Positions 34,844-43,230 of a DNA stretch of 64,000 nucleotides are shown in pieces. Each line of letters opens with the position of its first letter. Position 1 is the stretch's first letter. The DNA is from Modestobacter sp. VKM Ac-2977. Its GTDB lineage: Bacteria > Actinomycetota > Actinomycetes > Mycobacteriales > Geodermatophilaceae. The position numbers and the translations under genes are program-made. Where the stretch lies: the NCBI RefSeq assembly GCF_026968045.1, contig NZ_JAPVBQ010000001.1, forward strand, positions 124,001 through 188,000. The letters are read 5' to 3'. The notes beneath the pieces were generated by a model. The model searched no databases. It had not been told where the DNA came from and saw only the letters and a program-made list of their open reading frames with translations.

Positions 34844-36051
34844 GCGGGTTCTCCGTCACGGTCGTCGGCGTGGGCGCGGACGGCTGGGACGGGCTCTCCC
34901 CGGCCGCCCGGCGATCGATCTCGGCGGCGGAGGTGCTGCGGGGGAGCGCCCGTCAGCTGGGGCTGGCCCCTCCGGACGTCGTCGCCGAGCGGGTGCCCTG
35001 GCCCTCGCCGATGGGTCCCGCCCTGGCCGACCTGCCCGCGGCCCACCCGGGGCGCCGCGTCGTCGTGCTCGCCAGCGGTGACCCGATGTTCTCCGGCGTC
35101 GGCACCTCGCTGGTCCGGCTGTTCGGCGCCGACGCCGTCGAGGTGGTGCCGCACCCGTCGTCGGTGACGCTCGCCTGCGCCCGGCTGGGCTGGGCAGTGG
35201 AGGAGACGACGGTGGTCTCCGTCGTCGGCCGGCCGGTCTCGCTCGTCCTGCCGCACGCCACGCCCGGCCGGCGGCTGCTGGTGCTGGGCTCGGACACCCG
35301 GACGCCGGCCGACGTCGCCGCCCTGCTCGCCGGGTCCGGCTCCGGCGCCAGCCGGCTCACCGCGCTGGCCCAGCTCGGCGGTCCCACCGAGCGCCGGTTC
35401 ACCGGCACCGCCACCGGGTGGCCGCACCCGGAGACCGACCCGCTGGTGCTCACCGCCGTCGAGGTGGTCGCCGACCCGGGCGCCGTGCCGCTGCCGACCG
35501 TGCCGGGTCTGCCGGACGACGCCTACTCCTCCGACGGGCAGCTGACCAAGCGCGACGTCCGGGCGGTGACGCTCTCCCGGCTCGCCCCGCTGCCCGGCCA
35601 GCTGCTCTGGGACGTCGGGGCGGGGGCCGGCTCGATCGGCATCGAGTGGATGCGGGTGCACCCCTCGTGCCGGGCGGTCGCCGTGGAGTCCGACCCGGTG
35701 CGCGCCCAGCGGATCGGCCGGAACGCCGAGCGGCTCGGCGTCCCCGACCTGCAGGTGGTCGAGGGAGAGGCGCCCGGCGCGCTGCTCGGGCTGCCCCAGC
35801 CGGACGCCGTCTTCGTCGGGGGCGGCGCGACGACGCCGCTGCTGTTGGACACCGTCTGGGAGGTGCTCGCCCCGGGCGGTCGGCTGGTGGTGAACGCGGT
35901 GACGGTGGAGAGCGAGGCGGTGCTCGCCGAGTGGCACGGCCGCTGTGGCGGCTCGCTGACCCGGCTGTCGGTCGCGCAGGCCCAACCGGTCGGCGGCTTC
36001 ACCGGCTGGAAGCCCGCCATGCCCGTGACGATCTGGAGCGTGACCCGATGA
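34840..36051 (+). CDS. cobL: Precorrin-6Y C5,C15-methyltransferase (decarboxylating), CbiE-CbiT fusion
   Basis: 403 residues. CbiE-like N-terminal half (1-205; TVVGVGADGWDGL, VLASGDPMFSG, VVPHPSSVTLACARLGW) adds the C5 methyl. CbiT-like C-terminal half (about 215-400; LTKRDVRAVTLSRL, WDVGAGAGSIGIEW, AVESDPVRAQRIGRNA) methylates C15 and decarboxylates the acetate chain. Fusion as in aerobic CobL and M. tuberculosis Rv2072c. Ends four bases into the cobM start. Confidence 0.95.
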   Translation: MSGFSVTVVGVGADGWDGLSPAARRSISAAEVLRGSARQLGLAPPDVVAERVPWPSPMGPALADLPAAHPGRRVVVLASGDPMFSGVGTSLVRLFGADAVEVVPHPSSVTLACARLGWAVEETTVVSVVGRPVSLVLPHATPGRRLLVLGSDTRTPADVAALLAGSGSGASRLTALAQLGGPTERRFTGTATGWPHPETDPLVLTAVEVVADPGAVPLPTVPGLPDDAYSSDGQLTKRDVRAVTLSRLAPLPGQLLWDVGAGAGSIGIEWMRVHPSCRAVAVESDPVRAQRIGRNAERLGVPDLQVVEGEAPGALLGLPQPDAVFVGGGATTPLLLDTVWEVLAPGGRLVVNAVTVESEAVLAEWHGRCGGSLTRLSVAQAQPVGGFTGWKPAMPVTIWSVTR

Positions 36052-36788
36052 CCGTCCACTTCATCGGGGCCGGGCCGGGGGCCGCCGATCTGGTCACCGT
36101 GCGGGCCGCGCGGCTGATCGCGTCGTCCCCGGTCTGCCTCTACGCCGGTGCGCTGGTTCCCCGCGAGCTGCTGGACACCGCGCCGGCGGGCGCCCGGCTG
36201 GTGGACACCGCCGACCTCGACCTGGACCAGATCACCGCGGAGCTGGTCGCCGCGCACGAGGCCGGGCTGGACGTCGCGCGGCTGCACTCCGGTGACCCCT
36301 CGGTGTACAGCGCGATGGCCGAGCAGATGCGCCGGCTGGACGCGGCCGGGGTGCCCTACGACGTCGTCCCCGGCGTGCCGGCGTTCGCCGCGGCGGCCGC
36401 GTCGCTGAAGCGCGAGCTGACCGTGCCCGGGGTGGCGCAGACCGTCGTCCTCACCCGGACGTCGGCGCGGTCGACGCCGATGCCGCCGGGGGAGACGCTC
36501 GCCGCCTACGCGGCGACCGGCGCCACCCTGGTGTTGCACCTGGCGGTGCAGCGGATGGACGTCCTGGCCCCGGAGCTGGCCGCGCACTACGGCGCCGACT
36601 GCCCGGTGGCGGTGGTCGCCAAGGCCAGCCGGGACGACGAGCTGGTGCTGCGCGGCACGCTCGCCGACATCGCCGCGCAGGTGGCCGACGCCGGGGTGCG
36701 GCGGACGGCGGTGGTGGTCGTCGGCCGGGTGCTGGCCGCCGAGCAGTTCCTGGACAGCCACCTCTACTCGACGACGCGCCAGCGCTGA
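36048..36788 (+). CDS. cobM: Precorrin-4 C11-methyltransferase
   Basis: 246 residues of class III methyltransferase: VHFIGAGPGAADLVTVRAARLI, LHSGDPSVYSAMAEQM, VVPGVPAFAAAAASL and KRELTVPGVAQTVVLTR are CobM/CbiF motifs. The ATG overlaps the cobL stop. Copy C of the 59-nt repeat begins one base after its stop codon. Confidence 0.95.
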   Translation: MTVHFIGAGPGAADLVTVRAARLIASSPVCLYAGALVPRELLDTAPAGARLVDTADLDLDQITAELVAAHEAGLDVARLHSGDPSVYSAMAEQMRRLDAAGVPYDVVPGVPAFAAAAASLKRELTVPGVAQTVVLTRTSARSTPMPPGETLAAYAATGATLVLHLAVQRMDVLAPELAAHYGADCPVAVVAKASRDDELVLRGTLADIAAQVADAGVRRTAVVVVGRVLAAEQFLDSHLYSTTRQR

Positions 36789-36789
36789 T

Positions 36790-36848
36790 GGCCCCGGCGC
36801 AGGGGCCCGCCGCGAGCCTGCGAGTGGTGGGGGGCGGCGGGGTCCTAG
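36790..36848 (-). repeat. 59-nt dispersed palindromic element, copy C (inverted)
   Basis: Read on the minus strand it starts CTAGGACCCCGCCGCCCC and ends GCCGGGGCC, matching copy A at 50 and copy B at 51 of 59 bases. It fills the gap between convergent cobM and cbiD, and the TAG stop codon of cbiD (36847-36845) falls within its first bases. It therefore probably doubles as the 3' end of cbiD and a terminator for both genes. Confidence 0.8.
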
Positions 36849-37927
36849 CTGCGGCCGACGATGGTGCCGGCGCGGTCGATCACCACGACGTCGACCTCGA
36901 CCGGGGCGCCGAGCAGCACCCCCTCCGCGGTGCGGCGGGCGCCGGCGGCGACCAGGTCGCCCAGCGGGAGGCCGGCGGCGGCGCACTGCTGCAGGGCGTC
37001 CAGCGCGGTGTTCGCCTGCCGCACACCCTCGACCAGCGCCGGTGCGCCGCCGGCCTCGGCCACGAGCTGGGCGAGCGCGGCGAACGACACCTGCGAGCGG
37101 GCCGAGTGCAGGTCCAGGTGCCCCTCGGCGAGCTTGGCCAGCTTGCCGATGCCACCGGCCACGGTCAGCCGCGGCACCGGGTGCCGGCGCAGGTACTTGA
37201 GCACCGCGCCGGCGAAGTCGCCCATGTCCAGCAGAGCGTCCTCGGGCAGGCCGTGCAGTTCCTGGGCCACCCGCTCGCTGGTCGACCCGGTGCACCCGGC
37301 GACGTGCTCCCGCCCGGCGGCGCGGGCCACGTCGATGCCGCGGCGGATCGAGTCGATCCAGGACGAGCACGAGTACGGGACGACGACGCCCGTCGTCCCG
37401 AGGATCGACAGCCCGCCGAGGATGCCCAGCCGCGGGTTCCAGGTCTTCCGGGCCAGCTCGGCGCCGTTCTCCACCGACACCTCGACGACGACGTCCCCGC
37501 TGCCGCCGTGCCGCTGCGCGACCGCGGCCACGTGCTCGCGGATGAACTGGCGCGGCATCGGGTTGATCGCCGGCTCGCCCACGGCCAGCGGCAGGCCGGG
37601 CTTGGTCACCGTGCCCACGCCCTCGCCGGCGCGGAAGAGCACGCCGCTGCCCGGTGCGCCGTGGGTGACGAGGGCGGAGACCAGCGCGCCGTGGGTGACG
37701 TCGGGGTCGTCGCCGGCGTCCTTGACGATGCTGACGGTCGCGGCACCTCCGGCGAGCTCCTCCTTCGCCAGGGCGAAGGACGGGTGCTTGTCGTTGGGCA
37801 GGTCGATCGAGACCGGGTCGGGGAACTCGCCGGTCAGCAGCGCGGTGTAGGCGGCGGTGGTGGCCGCGGTCGCGCAGGCGCCCGTCGTCCAGCCGTGTCG
37901 CAGCCCGCCGCTGCCGTCCCTGCTCAC
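36845..37927 (-). CDS. cbiD: Cobalt-precorrin-5B C1-methyltransferase
   Basis: 360 residues starting with GTG; the N-terminus reaches LRHGWTTGACATAATTAAYTALL, the SAM-binding TTGACAxAA motif of CbiD. VSIVKDAGDDPDVTHG, GEPAINPMPRQFI, GLSILGTTGVVVPYS and TVAGGIGKLAKLAEGHLDLH follow in order. CbiD belongs to the anaerobic pathway, where it does the step CobF does aerobically. No CobF is present in the window. Divergent from cobK. Confidence 0.94.
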   Translation of the reverse strand: MSRDGSGGLRHGWTTGACATAATTAAYTALLTGEFPDPVSIDLPNDKHPSFALAKEELAGGAATVSIVKDAGDDPDVTHGALVSALVTHGAPGSGVLFRAGEGVGTVTKPGLPLAVGEPAINPMPRQFIREHVAAVAQRHGGSGDVVVEVSVENGAELARKTWNPRLGILGGLSILGTTGVVVPYSCSSWIDSIRRGIDVARAAGREHVAGCTGSTSERVAQELHGLPEDALLDMGDFAGAVLKYLRRHPVPRLTVAGGIGKLAKLAEGHLDLHSARSQVSFAALAQLVAEAGGAPALVEGVRQANTALDALQQCAAAGLPLGDLVAAGARRTAEGVLLGAPVEVDVVVIDRAGTIVGRS

Positions 37928-38028
37928 GGGACCATCGTGCCTGGTGGCGCCACCCGTCGAGGTGCGCCCCGCTGCGGGGTCCGACCGAGCGGACACCGCA
38001 GCAGCGCGCATCTCGGCGGCGGAGTGGC

Positions 38029-38766
38029 GTGACCGGTCAGGTGCTGGTGCTGGGCGGCACCGGGGAGGCCCGGCGGCTGGCTGCCGAGCTGGTCGCCGCG
38101 GGCGTCGACGTCCTCTCCTCGCTGGCCGGGCGGGTGGCCGACCCGGTGCTGCCCGCGGGGGACGTGCGGATCGGCGGCTTCGGCGGCGCCGACGGGCTGG
38201 CCGCGTGGCTGGCCGAGCACCGGCCGCGGGCGGTCGTCGACGCCACCCATCCCTTCGCCGCGCAGATCACCGCCGCGGCGGCCACCGCAGCGGCCGCGCA
38301 GGGCACGCCGCTGCTGCGGTTGCAGCGTCCCGGCTGGACGCCGCAGCCAGGGGACACCTGGCGACATGTCGACTCGCTGACCGCCGCGGCCCAGGCGGTG
38401 GCCGGGTACCGCAGCGTCTTCCTCACCACCGGCCGGCAGGGCGTCGGCGCCTTCGCCGCGTTGCCGGGGCGGGTGCTCGTGCGCTCGGTCGACCCGCCCG
38501 ACGAGCCGCTGCCGGCTGGGGCGACCCTGCTGCTGGACCGCGGGCCGTTCAGCCTCGCCGACGAGCTGGCGTTGCTGCGTGAGCACGCGGTGGACGTCGT
38601 GGTCACCAAGGACTCCGGCGGGCACATGACCGAGGCGAAGCTGATCGCCGCCCGGGAACTGGGGGTGCCGGTCGTGCTCGTCCGCCGGCCGCCGCTGCCG
38701 GACGGCGTCGTGCTGGTGCCGACGGTCGAGGACGCGCTGGCCTGGTTGGCGGACCTGCGCCGCTGA
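38029..38766 (+). CDS. cobK: Precorrin-6A reductase
   Basis: 245 residues; NADPH-dependent reduction of precorrin-6A. VLVLGGTGEARRLAAEL at the N-terminus, then VVDATHPFAAQI, TTGRQG and VVTKDSGGHMTEAKLIAARELGVPVVLV. The GTG at 38029 opens directly on the first beta-strand, and only 101 bases separate it from the cbiD start on the other strand. Confidence 0.95.
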   Translation: MTGQVLVLGGTGEARRLAAELVAAGVDVLSSLAGRVADPVLPAGDVRIGGFGGADGLAAWLAEHRPRAVVDATHPFAAQITAAAATAAAAQGTPLLRLQRPGWTPQPGDTWRHVDSLTAAAQAVAGYRSVFLTTGRQGVGAFAALPGRVLVRSVDPPDEPLPAGATLLLDRGPFSLADELALLREHAVDVVVTKDSGGHMTEAKLIAARELGVPVVLVRRPPLPDGVVLVPTVEDALAWLADLRR

Positions 38767-38841
38767 GCCAGGGCCGAGGGAACGCCAGGAGTGGCCTCGG
38801 CCCAGGGCACGAAGGGCGATCGGCGTTGTACGGACAGCGAC

Positions 38842-38875
38842 TTGCATCGTTGTAAATGAGTGACCAGACTCACTC
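38842..38875. promoter_or_regulatory. Candidate operators upstream of the GH43 gene
   Basis: TTGCATCGTTGTAA at 38842-38855 is a partial palindrome with a central CG like LacI-family operators. GAGTGA (38858-38863) and TCACTC (38870-38875) form a perfect 6-bp inverted repeat with 6-base spacer. Both lie 70-105 bases before the ATG in a locally AT-richer stretch. Sugar-responsive control is inferred; no regulator gene is adjacent. Confidence 0.4.
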
Positions 38876-38944
38876 TCGCACCGCGCAGCCCTGGTGCCCC
38901 AGCGTCCCCGACGGGGTGGACGCCCGCGTGAAGAGAGTCAGCTC

Positions 38945-40885
38945 ATGACCCGTTCCCTCCTCCGCCGGGCGTGGGTGCCCGCGCTCACGGCAGCCCTGCT
39001 GGTCGGCTCAGCAGCGCTCACCGCACCGGCCGCCGCCGCACCGGCACCCGCCGCACCGGCACCCGCCGCCCCACCGCTCGTCGCCGGAGCCGACCGGCCC
39101 GCAGACCCGGTCGCGCACGACCCGACGCTGGTCCAGGAGGGGGACTGGTTCTACCTCGCCATCACCGGCGACGCCGCCACCGGCAGTGACTACATCCCGA
39201 TGAAGCGGTCGAAGGACCTGATCACCTGGGAGGACCTGCCGCCGGTCTTCACCGAGCTGCCCGCCGGCGTCCTGGCCGCCCTCGGCGCGACCCCGGCCGA
39301 CGCCCCGCAGGACGCCTGGGCCCCGGACCTCAGCTGGTCCGGGAGCGAGTGGCGGCTCTACTACTCCGCCTCCCGCTTCGGCACGACCAACTCCGTCACG
39401 GCACTGGCGACGACGGCGTCGCTGGACCCGGCCGACCCCGACTACGGCTGGGTCGACCGCGGCCCGGTGCTGGAGAGCGAGGCCGGCAGCACCGACTACA
39501 ACGCGATCGACGCCAACCACGTCACCGACGCCGAGGGCGGGGAGTGGCTGACCTTCGGCTCCTTCTTCGGCGGCCTGAAGATCGTCGCGCTGGACCCGGC
39601 GACCGGGGAGCTCGCCCCCGGCGCCCCGGTGCTCCCGCTGGTCGACCGGCAGATCCAGTACAACCCCGTCGAGGGTCCCTCGATCATCCGCAACGGCGAC
39701 CACTACTACCTGTTCGCGGCCTTCGACTACTGCTGCCGCGGCGTGGAGAGCGACTACCGGGTGGTCGTCGGCCGGTCGACGTCCATCACCGGCCCGTACG
39801 TGGACCGGGACGGCGTCTCCCTGCTGGAGGGCGGCGGCACCGAGGTGCTGCGCGGCTACAACGAGTTCCAGGGCACCGGCCACCCGGACGTGTACTCCGC
39901 CGGCGGTGTCGACTACTTCGTCAACCACTACTACGACGCACTGTCCGACGGCACGCCGCGGCTCAACGTGCGCACGTTGTCCTGGTCCGACGGCTGGCCG
40001 ACGGTGAGCGACCCGGTCAACCCCAGCCGTTCGGCCGGTCACGGCTCGGCGTACGTGCAGGTGGTCCCGCGGGACGGTGCCGCGGTCGTGTCCAACGCGA
40101 CCTGCGGCTACGCCGGGGCCGACCTGGCCCTGGCCGCCGCCTCGCCGACCGACCCGTGCCAGCAGTGGCAGATCGACGCCCGGGACGCCGCACAGGTCAC
40201 CGACGGCAGTGAGACGGGTTCGCGGTTCCAGAACCGGAAGAGCAACATGGCCGCCGACTTCCCCGGCTGCGCGGAGGCGCAGAGCAGCGGCAACGTCGGC
40301 CAGTTCGACTGGTTGGGCAGCTTCTTCTACAACGTCTGCCAGCGCTGGCTCTTCTCGCCGGCGCCCGACGGCTACACGACGATCTCCTCCATCGCGGGGC
40401 GCAACCTCGTGTGGACCGCCGAGGGGCGGACGCCGGGCGCCAACCTCGGCGTGGCGACGCCGACGGGTGCGGCGGACCAGCAGTTCCGGTTCCAGCCGGT
40501 CGGTGAGGTCCTGCTGGGCAGCGCCACCGACCAGACCCGGACCCTGGGTGTGGCCGGGTGCAAGGCGGCCGAGGGCAACGGCAACAAGGTGCGGATGGAG
40601 ACCCGGGTCGCCGGCTCCTGCCAGACCTGGACGGTGACCTCCACCGGCGGCGCCGGCTACACGGTCACCAACGCCGCCACCGGCTCGGTGCTGGCCTCGA
40701 CGCCCTGCACCACCGGCAGTGCCCCGGCCCGGCTCCGGCTGCTCCCGGCGGGCAAGGCGGGCAAGGCGGGCAAGGCGGGCAAGGCGGGCGAGTGCAGCAC
40801 CTGGACGCTCGTCCCGGGCGACGACGGCACGTGGTCGCTGGCCACCGCCGGGACCACCGAGACGGTCCGGCTGCTCATCCCCTGA
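38945..40885 (+). CDS. Secreted GH43-family glycosidase with ricin-type lectin domain
   Basis: 646 residues. A Sec signal (1-32, AxA site in AAAAPA) and an Ala/Pro repeat linker precede a five-bladed GH43 domain (about 48-370): base Asp in AHDPTLVQEGDWFYL, AWAPDLSW, and acid Glu in NPVEGPSIIRNGDHYYLF. The C-terminal 260 residues carry QxW-type repeats (CQQWQID, CQRWLFS, QQFRFQP, CQTWTVT, CSTWTLV) of a beta-trefoil carbohydrate-binding lectin. Most likely an arabinan- or xylan-degrading exo/endo enzyme. ATG 38945 chosen because it begins the signal peptide. Confidence 0.87.
   Translation: MTRSLLRRAWVPALTAALLVGSAALTAPAAAAPAPAAPAPAAPPLVAGADRPADPVAHDPTLVQEGDWFYLAITGDAATGSDYIPMKRSKDLITWEDLPPVFTELPAGVLAALGATPADAPQDAWAPDLSWSGSEWRLYYSASRFGTTNSVTALATTASLDPADPDYGWVDRGPVLESEAGSTDYNAIDANHVTDAEGGEWLTFGSFFGGLKIVALDPATGELAPGAPVLPLVDRQIQYNPVEGPSIIRNGDHYYLFAAFDYCCRGVESDYRVVVGRSTSITGPYVDRDGVSLLEGGGTEVLRGYNEFQGTGHPDVYSAGGVDYFVNHYYDALSDGTPRLNVRTLSWSDGWPTVSDPVNPSRSAGHGSAYVQVVPRDGAAVVSNATCGYAGADLALAAASPTDPCQQWQIDARDAAQVTDGSETGSRFQNRKSNMAADFPGCAEAQSSGNVGQFDWLGSFFYNVCQRWLFSPAPDGYTTISSIAGRNLVWTAEGRTPGANLGVATPTGAADQQFRFQPVGEVLLGSATDQTRTLGVAGCKAAEGNGNKVRMETRVAGSCQTWTVTSTGGAGYTVTNAATGSVLASTPCTTGSAPARLRLLPAGKAGKAGKAGKAGECSTWTLVPGDDGTWSLATAGTTETVRLLIP
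40751..40786 (+). repeat. 9-bp tandem repeat in the GH43 gene
   Basis: Four exact copies of GGCAAGGCG, each encoding Gly-Lys-Ala, inside the lectin region just before CSTWTLV. In frame, so copy number can vary without breaking the gene; adds a short flexible basic loop. Confidence 0.95.
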
Positions 40886-40908
40886 CCGACCCCCGCAGCA
40901 CCGTCCGG

Positions 40909-40939
40909 CGGCCGGCGTCCCCTCGCGGGACGCCGGCCG
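40909..40939 (+). terminator. 13-bp hairpin after the GH43 gene
   Basis: CGGCCGGCGTCCC, a 5-base loop CTCGC, then its exact reverse complement, 24 bases after the stop codon. Confidence 0.75.
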
Positions 40940-40970
40940 TCGTCGTCCCCCGGCCTCCGGCGCCCGGACT

Positions 40971-41000
40971 GTCGCACCCACGGTGCACAGTGGGTGCGAC
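40971..41000. promoter_or_regulatory. Perfect 11-bp inverted repeat upstream of the dynamin-like operon
   Basis: GTCGCACCCAC (40971-40981) and GTGGGTGCGAC (40990-41000) with an 8-base spacer, immediately ahead of the GGAGG (41001-41005) for the next gene. It could be an operator or a leader hairpin controlling ribosome access. Confidence 0.5.
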
Positions 41001-41014
41001 GGAGGTGTTGCGCA

Positions 41015-41476
41015 GTGCTGGGAGAACCGCAGGCGGTCGACCTCGACCCGTTGAGCCTGGAGAGCGCCCTGCTGCGGGCGGCGGTCGGTGACTACGCGGC
41101 CGAGGCGGCGGTGCTGCTGCTGGCCGAGTCAGGCCACTGGCTGTCCCGGCTGCAGGCCGCCGGCCTGATCGCCATCGCGCTCGACGCCGACGCGCTCGAC
41201 GGCGGGCCGTGGGCTGCGGTCCAGTGGGCCGACCTGGACGGGGCTCTCCGCACCGGGGTGATCGGCGGCAGCGGCGGGCAGCTGCGGCTGTTGCGGGCGG
41301 CGGCGAGCCTCGCCGAGGGGCAGCCGGTCGACCTGGCCGACCTGACCGCGGGGCTGGACCGCGACGAGCTCGTCCTGCTGCTGGCCGCGGTGGCGCACGC
41401 GGCCGGCAGCCACGAGCACGACGACGGCGCAGGGATGTCGATCGGTCCGGTCGTGCCCTGGCCGCGGCGCGACTGA
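41015..41476 (+). CDS. Hypothetical protein preceding the dynamin-like GTPases
   Basis: 153 residues. GTG 41015 chosen: GGAGG lies 9 bases upstream. Composition is Ala/Leu/Asp-rich and helical: SLESALLRAAVGDYAAEAAVLLLAESGHWL, then RLQAAGLIAIALDADAL, and a C-terminal DRDELVLLLAAVAHAAGSHEH with a His cluster. No membrane segment. It shares the strand with the two GTPases, 53 bases upstream, and may act with them. Family not recognised. Confidence 0.65.
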   Translation: MLGEPQAVDLDPLSLESALLRAAVGDYAAEAAVLLLAESGHWLSRLQAAGLIAIALDADALDGGPWAAVQWADLDGALRTGVIGGSGGQLRLLRAAASLAEGQPVDLADLTAGLDRDELVLLLAAVAHAAGSHEHDDGAGMSIGPVVPWPRRD

Positions 41477-41529
41477 CCCGGCTGGTGCGGTCGGGGGTTC
41501 GCGGTCGGCGTCCCGGGCAAGATCCGGGC

Positions 41530-43230
41530 ATGACCACCCCGTCCGGGCTGCCCGACGCCCTGCAGCACCTGCGCGATCGGGTCGCCTCGGCACCGCTCGG
41601 CCTGGCCACCCCCGGCCGGGACACCGCCGCCCGCACCGCCCGCTCGGTCGTCGACCAGGTCGACGACTACCTGCTGCCCCGGCTGCGCGACCTGGACGCG
41701 CCCCTGCTCACCGTGGTCGGCGGCTCGACCGGCGCCGGCAAGTCCACGCTGGTCAACAGCGTGCTGGGCGCCCGGGTCACCACTCCCGGCGTGCTCCGCC
41801 CGACGACCCGCGCCCCGGTGCTGGTCTGCGCTCCCGCCGACCGGGCCGCGTTCGCCGGCGACCGGGTGCTGCCCGGGCTGGCCCGCACCACCGGCGGGGA
41901 GGCCGGCCCCGGAGGTCTGCAGCTCGTGGTGTCCGAGGCGCTGCCGGCCGGGCTCGCCCTCGTCGACGCGCCGGACGTCGACTCGGTGGTCGAGGCCAAC
42001 CGCGACCTGGCCGGTCAGCTGCTGGCCGCCGCCGACCTGTGGGTGTTCGTGACGACGGCGGCCCGCTACGCCGACGCCGTCCCGTGGGACCTGCTGCGCA
42101 CGGCCCAGGAACGGGGGACCGCGCTGGCCGTCGTGCTGGACCGGGTGCCGCCCGAGGCGGTGGCGGAGGTGGCCGACGACCTGGCCGGGATGCTGCGCCG
42201 GGCCCGGCTGGACAGCGCCCGGCTGTTCGTGATCGAGGAGCGGGCGCTGGTCGACGGCTTCCTGCCCGACGAGCAGGTCGCCCCGCTGCGCGGCTGGCTG
42301 CACGCGCTCGCCGCCGACCAGGAGCAGCGTGCCGCCGTCGTCCGGCAGACCCTGGCCGGAGCGCTGGGCAGCCTGCACGACCGGGTCGACGTCGTCGTCG
42401 CCGGCGTCGCCGAGCAGGCGGCCGCCGCCGAGGCGCTGCAGGCCGCCGTGGACGCCTCGTACGCCCGGGCACGGGCGGCGATCGACGAGGGCGTCGGCAA
42501 CGGCAGCCTGCTGCGCGGGGAGGTGCTCGCCCGCTGGCAGGAGTTCGTCGGCACCGGCGAGTGGATGCGCAGCCTGCAGGGCCATGTCGGCCGGTTGCGG
42601 GATCGGGTCACCGCCGCGTTCACCGGCCGCAGCAACCCCGCCGACGACCTGGCCGGTGCGCTGGAGTCCGGGGTCGAGCTGCTGCTGCGGGCCGAGGCCG
42701 ACCGGGCGGCGGAGAAGACCGTCACCAGCTGGCGGACCCTGCCCGGCGGGATCGCCCTGCTCGACGGCCGGGAGACCGAGCTGGACGGCGTCTCACCGTC
42801 GTTCGCCGGCGCCTCCGCCGATGAGGTGCGGGACTGGCAGGGCACGGTGCTGGAGCTGGTGCGCAGTGAGGGCGCAGGGAAGCGGTCGCGGGCCCGGCTG
42901 ATGTCCTGGGGGGTCAACGGTGCGGGTGCGGTGGTGATGGTCGCCGTCTTCGCCTCCACCGCCGGGCTGTCCGGTGCCGAGGTGGCCATCGCCGGCGGCA
43001 CCACCGCGGTGGGTCAGCGGGTGCTGGAGGCGGTGTTCGGGGACGCCGCGGTGCGTGAACTGGCCGCCCGGGCGCGGGCCGACCTGGACGCCCGCGCCGC
43101 GCGGCTGTTGCGCGCCGAGCAGCACCGCTTCGACGTGCTGCTGGAGGACGTCGCCCCGGCGCCGGGCGCGGACGTCGAGCTGCGGTCGGCGGCGCAGGCG
43201 CTGGCTGCTGCCCACGGGGCCGGCGCGTGA
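41530..43230 (+). CDS. Dynamin-like GTPase A
   Basis: 566 residues. G1 GGSTGAGKST (64-73), G2 in RPTTRAPV, G3 DAPDVDS; the G4 position is degenerate (VVLDRVPPE, not NKxD). A helical middle domain (about 250-430) includes QEQRAAVVRQTLAGALGSLHDRVD, and a hydrophobic stretch near 460-490 (AGAVVMVAVFASTAGLSGAEVAIAGG, read in parts) may insert into membrane. Bacterial dynamin-like proteins remodel or fuse membranes; paired ones support septation in Streptomyces. Assignment to that role is inference. ATG start. Confidence 0.82.
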   Translation: MTTPSGLPDALQHLRDRVASAPLGLATPGRDTAARTARSVVDQVDDYLLPRLRDLDAPLLTVVGGSTGAGKSTLVNSVLGARVTTPGVLRPTTRAPVLVCAPADRAAFAGDRVLPGLARTTGGEAGPGGLQLVVSEALPAGLALVDAPDVDSVVEANRDLAGQLLAAADLWVFVTTAARYADAVPWDLLRTAQERGTALAVVLDRVPPEAVAEVADDLAGMLRRARLDSARLFVIEERALVDGFLPDEQVAPLRGWLHALAADQEQRAAVVRQTLAGALGSLHDRVDVVVAGVAEQAAAAEALQAAVDASYARARAAIDEGVGNGSLLRGEVLARWQEFVGTGEWMRSLQGHVGRLRDRVTAAFTGRSNPADDLAGALESGVELLLRAEADRAAEKTVTSWRTLPGGIALLDGRETELDGVSPSFAGASADEVRDWQGTVLELVRSEGAGKRSRARLMSWGVNGAGAVVMVAVFASTAGLSGAEVAIAGGTTAVGQRVLEAVFGDAAVRELAARARADLDARAARLLRAEQHRFDVLLEDVAPAPGADVELRSAAQALAAAHGAGA

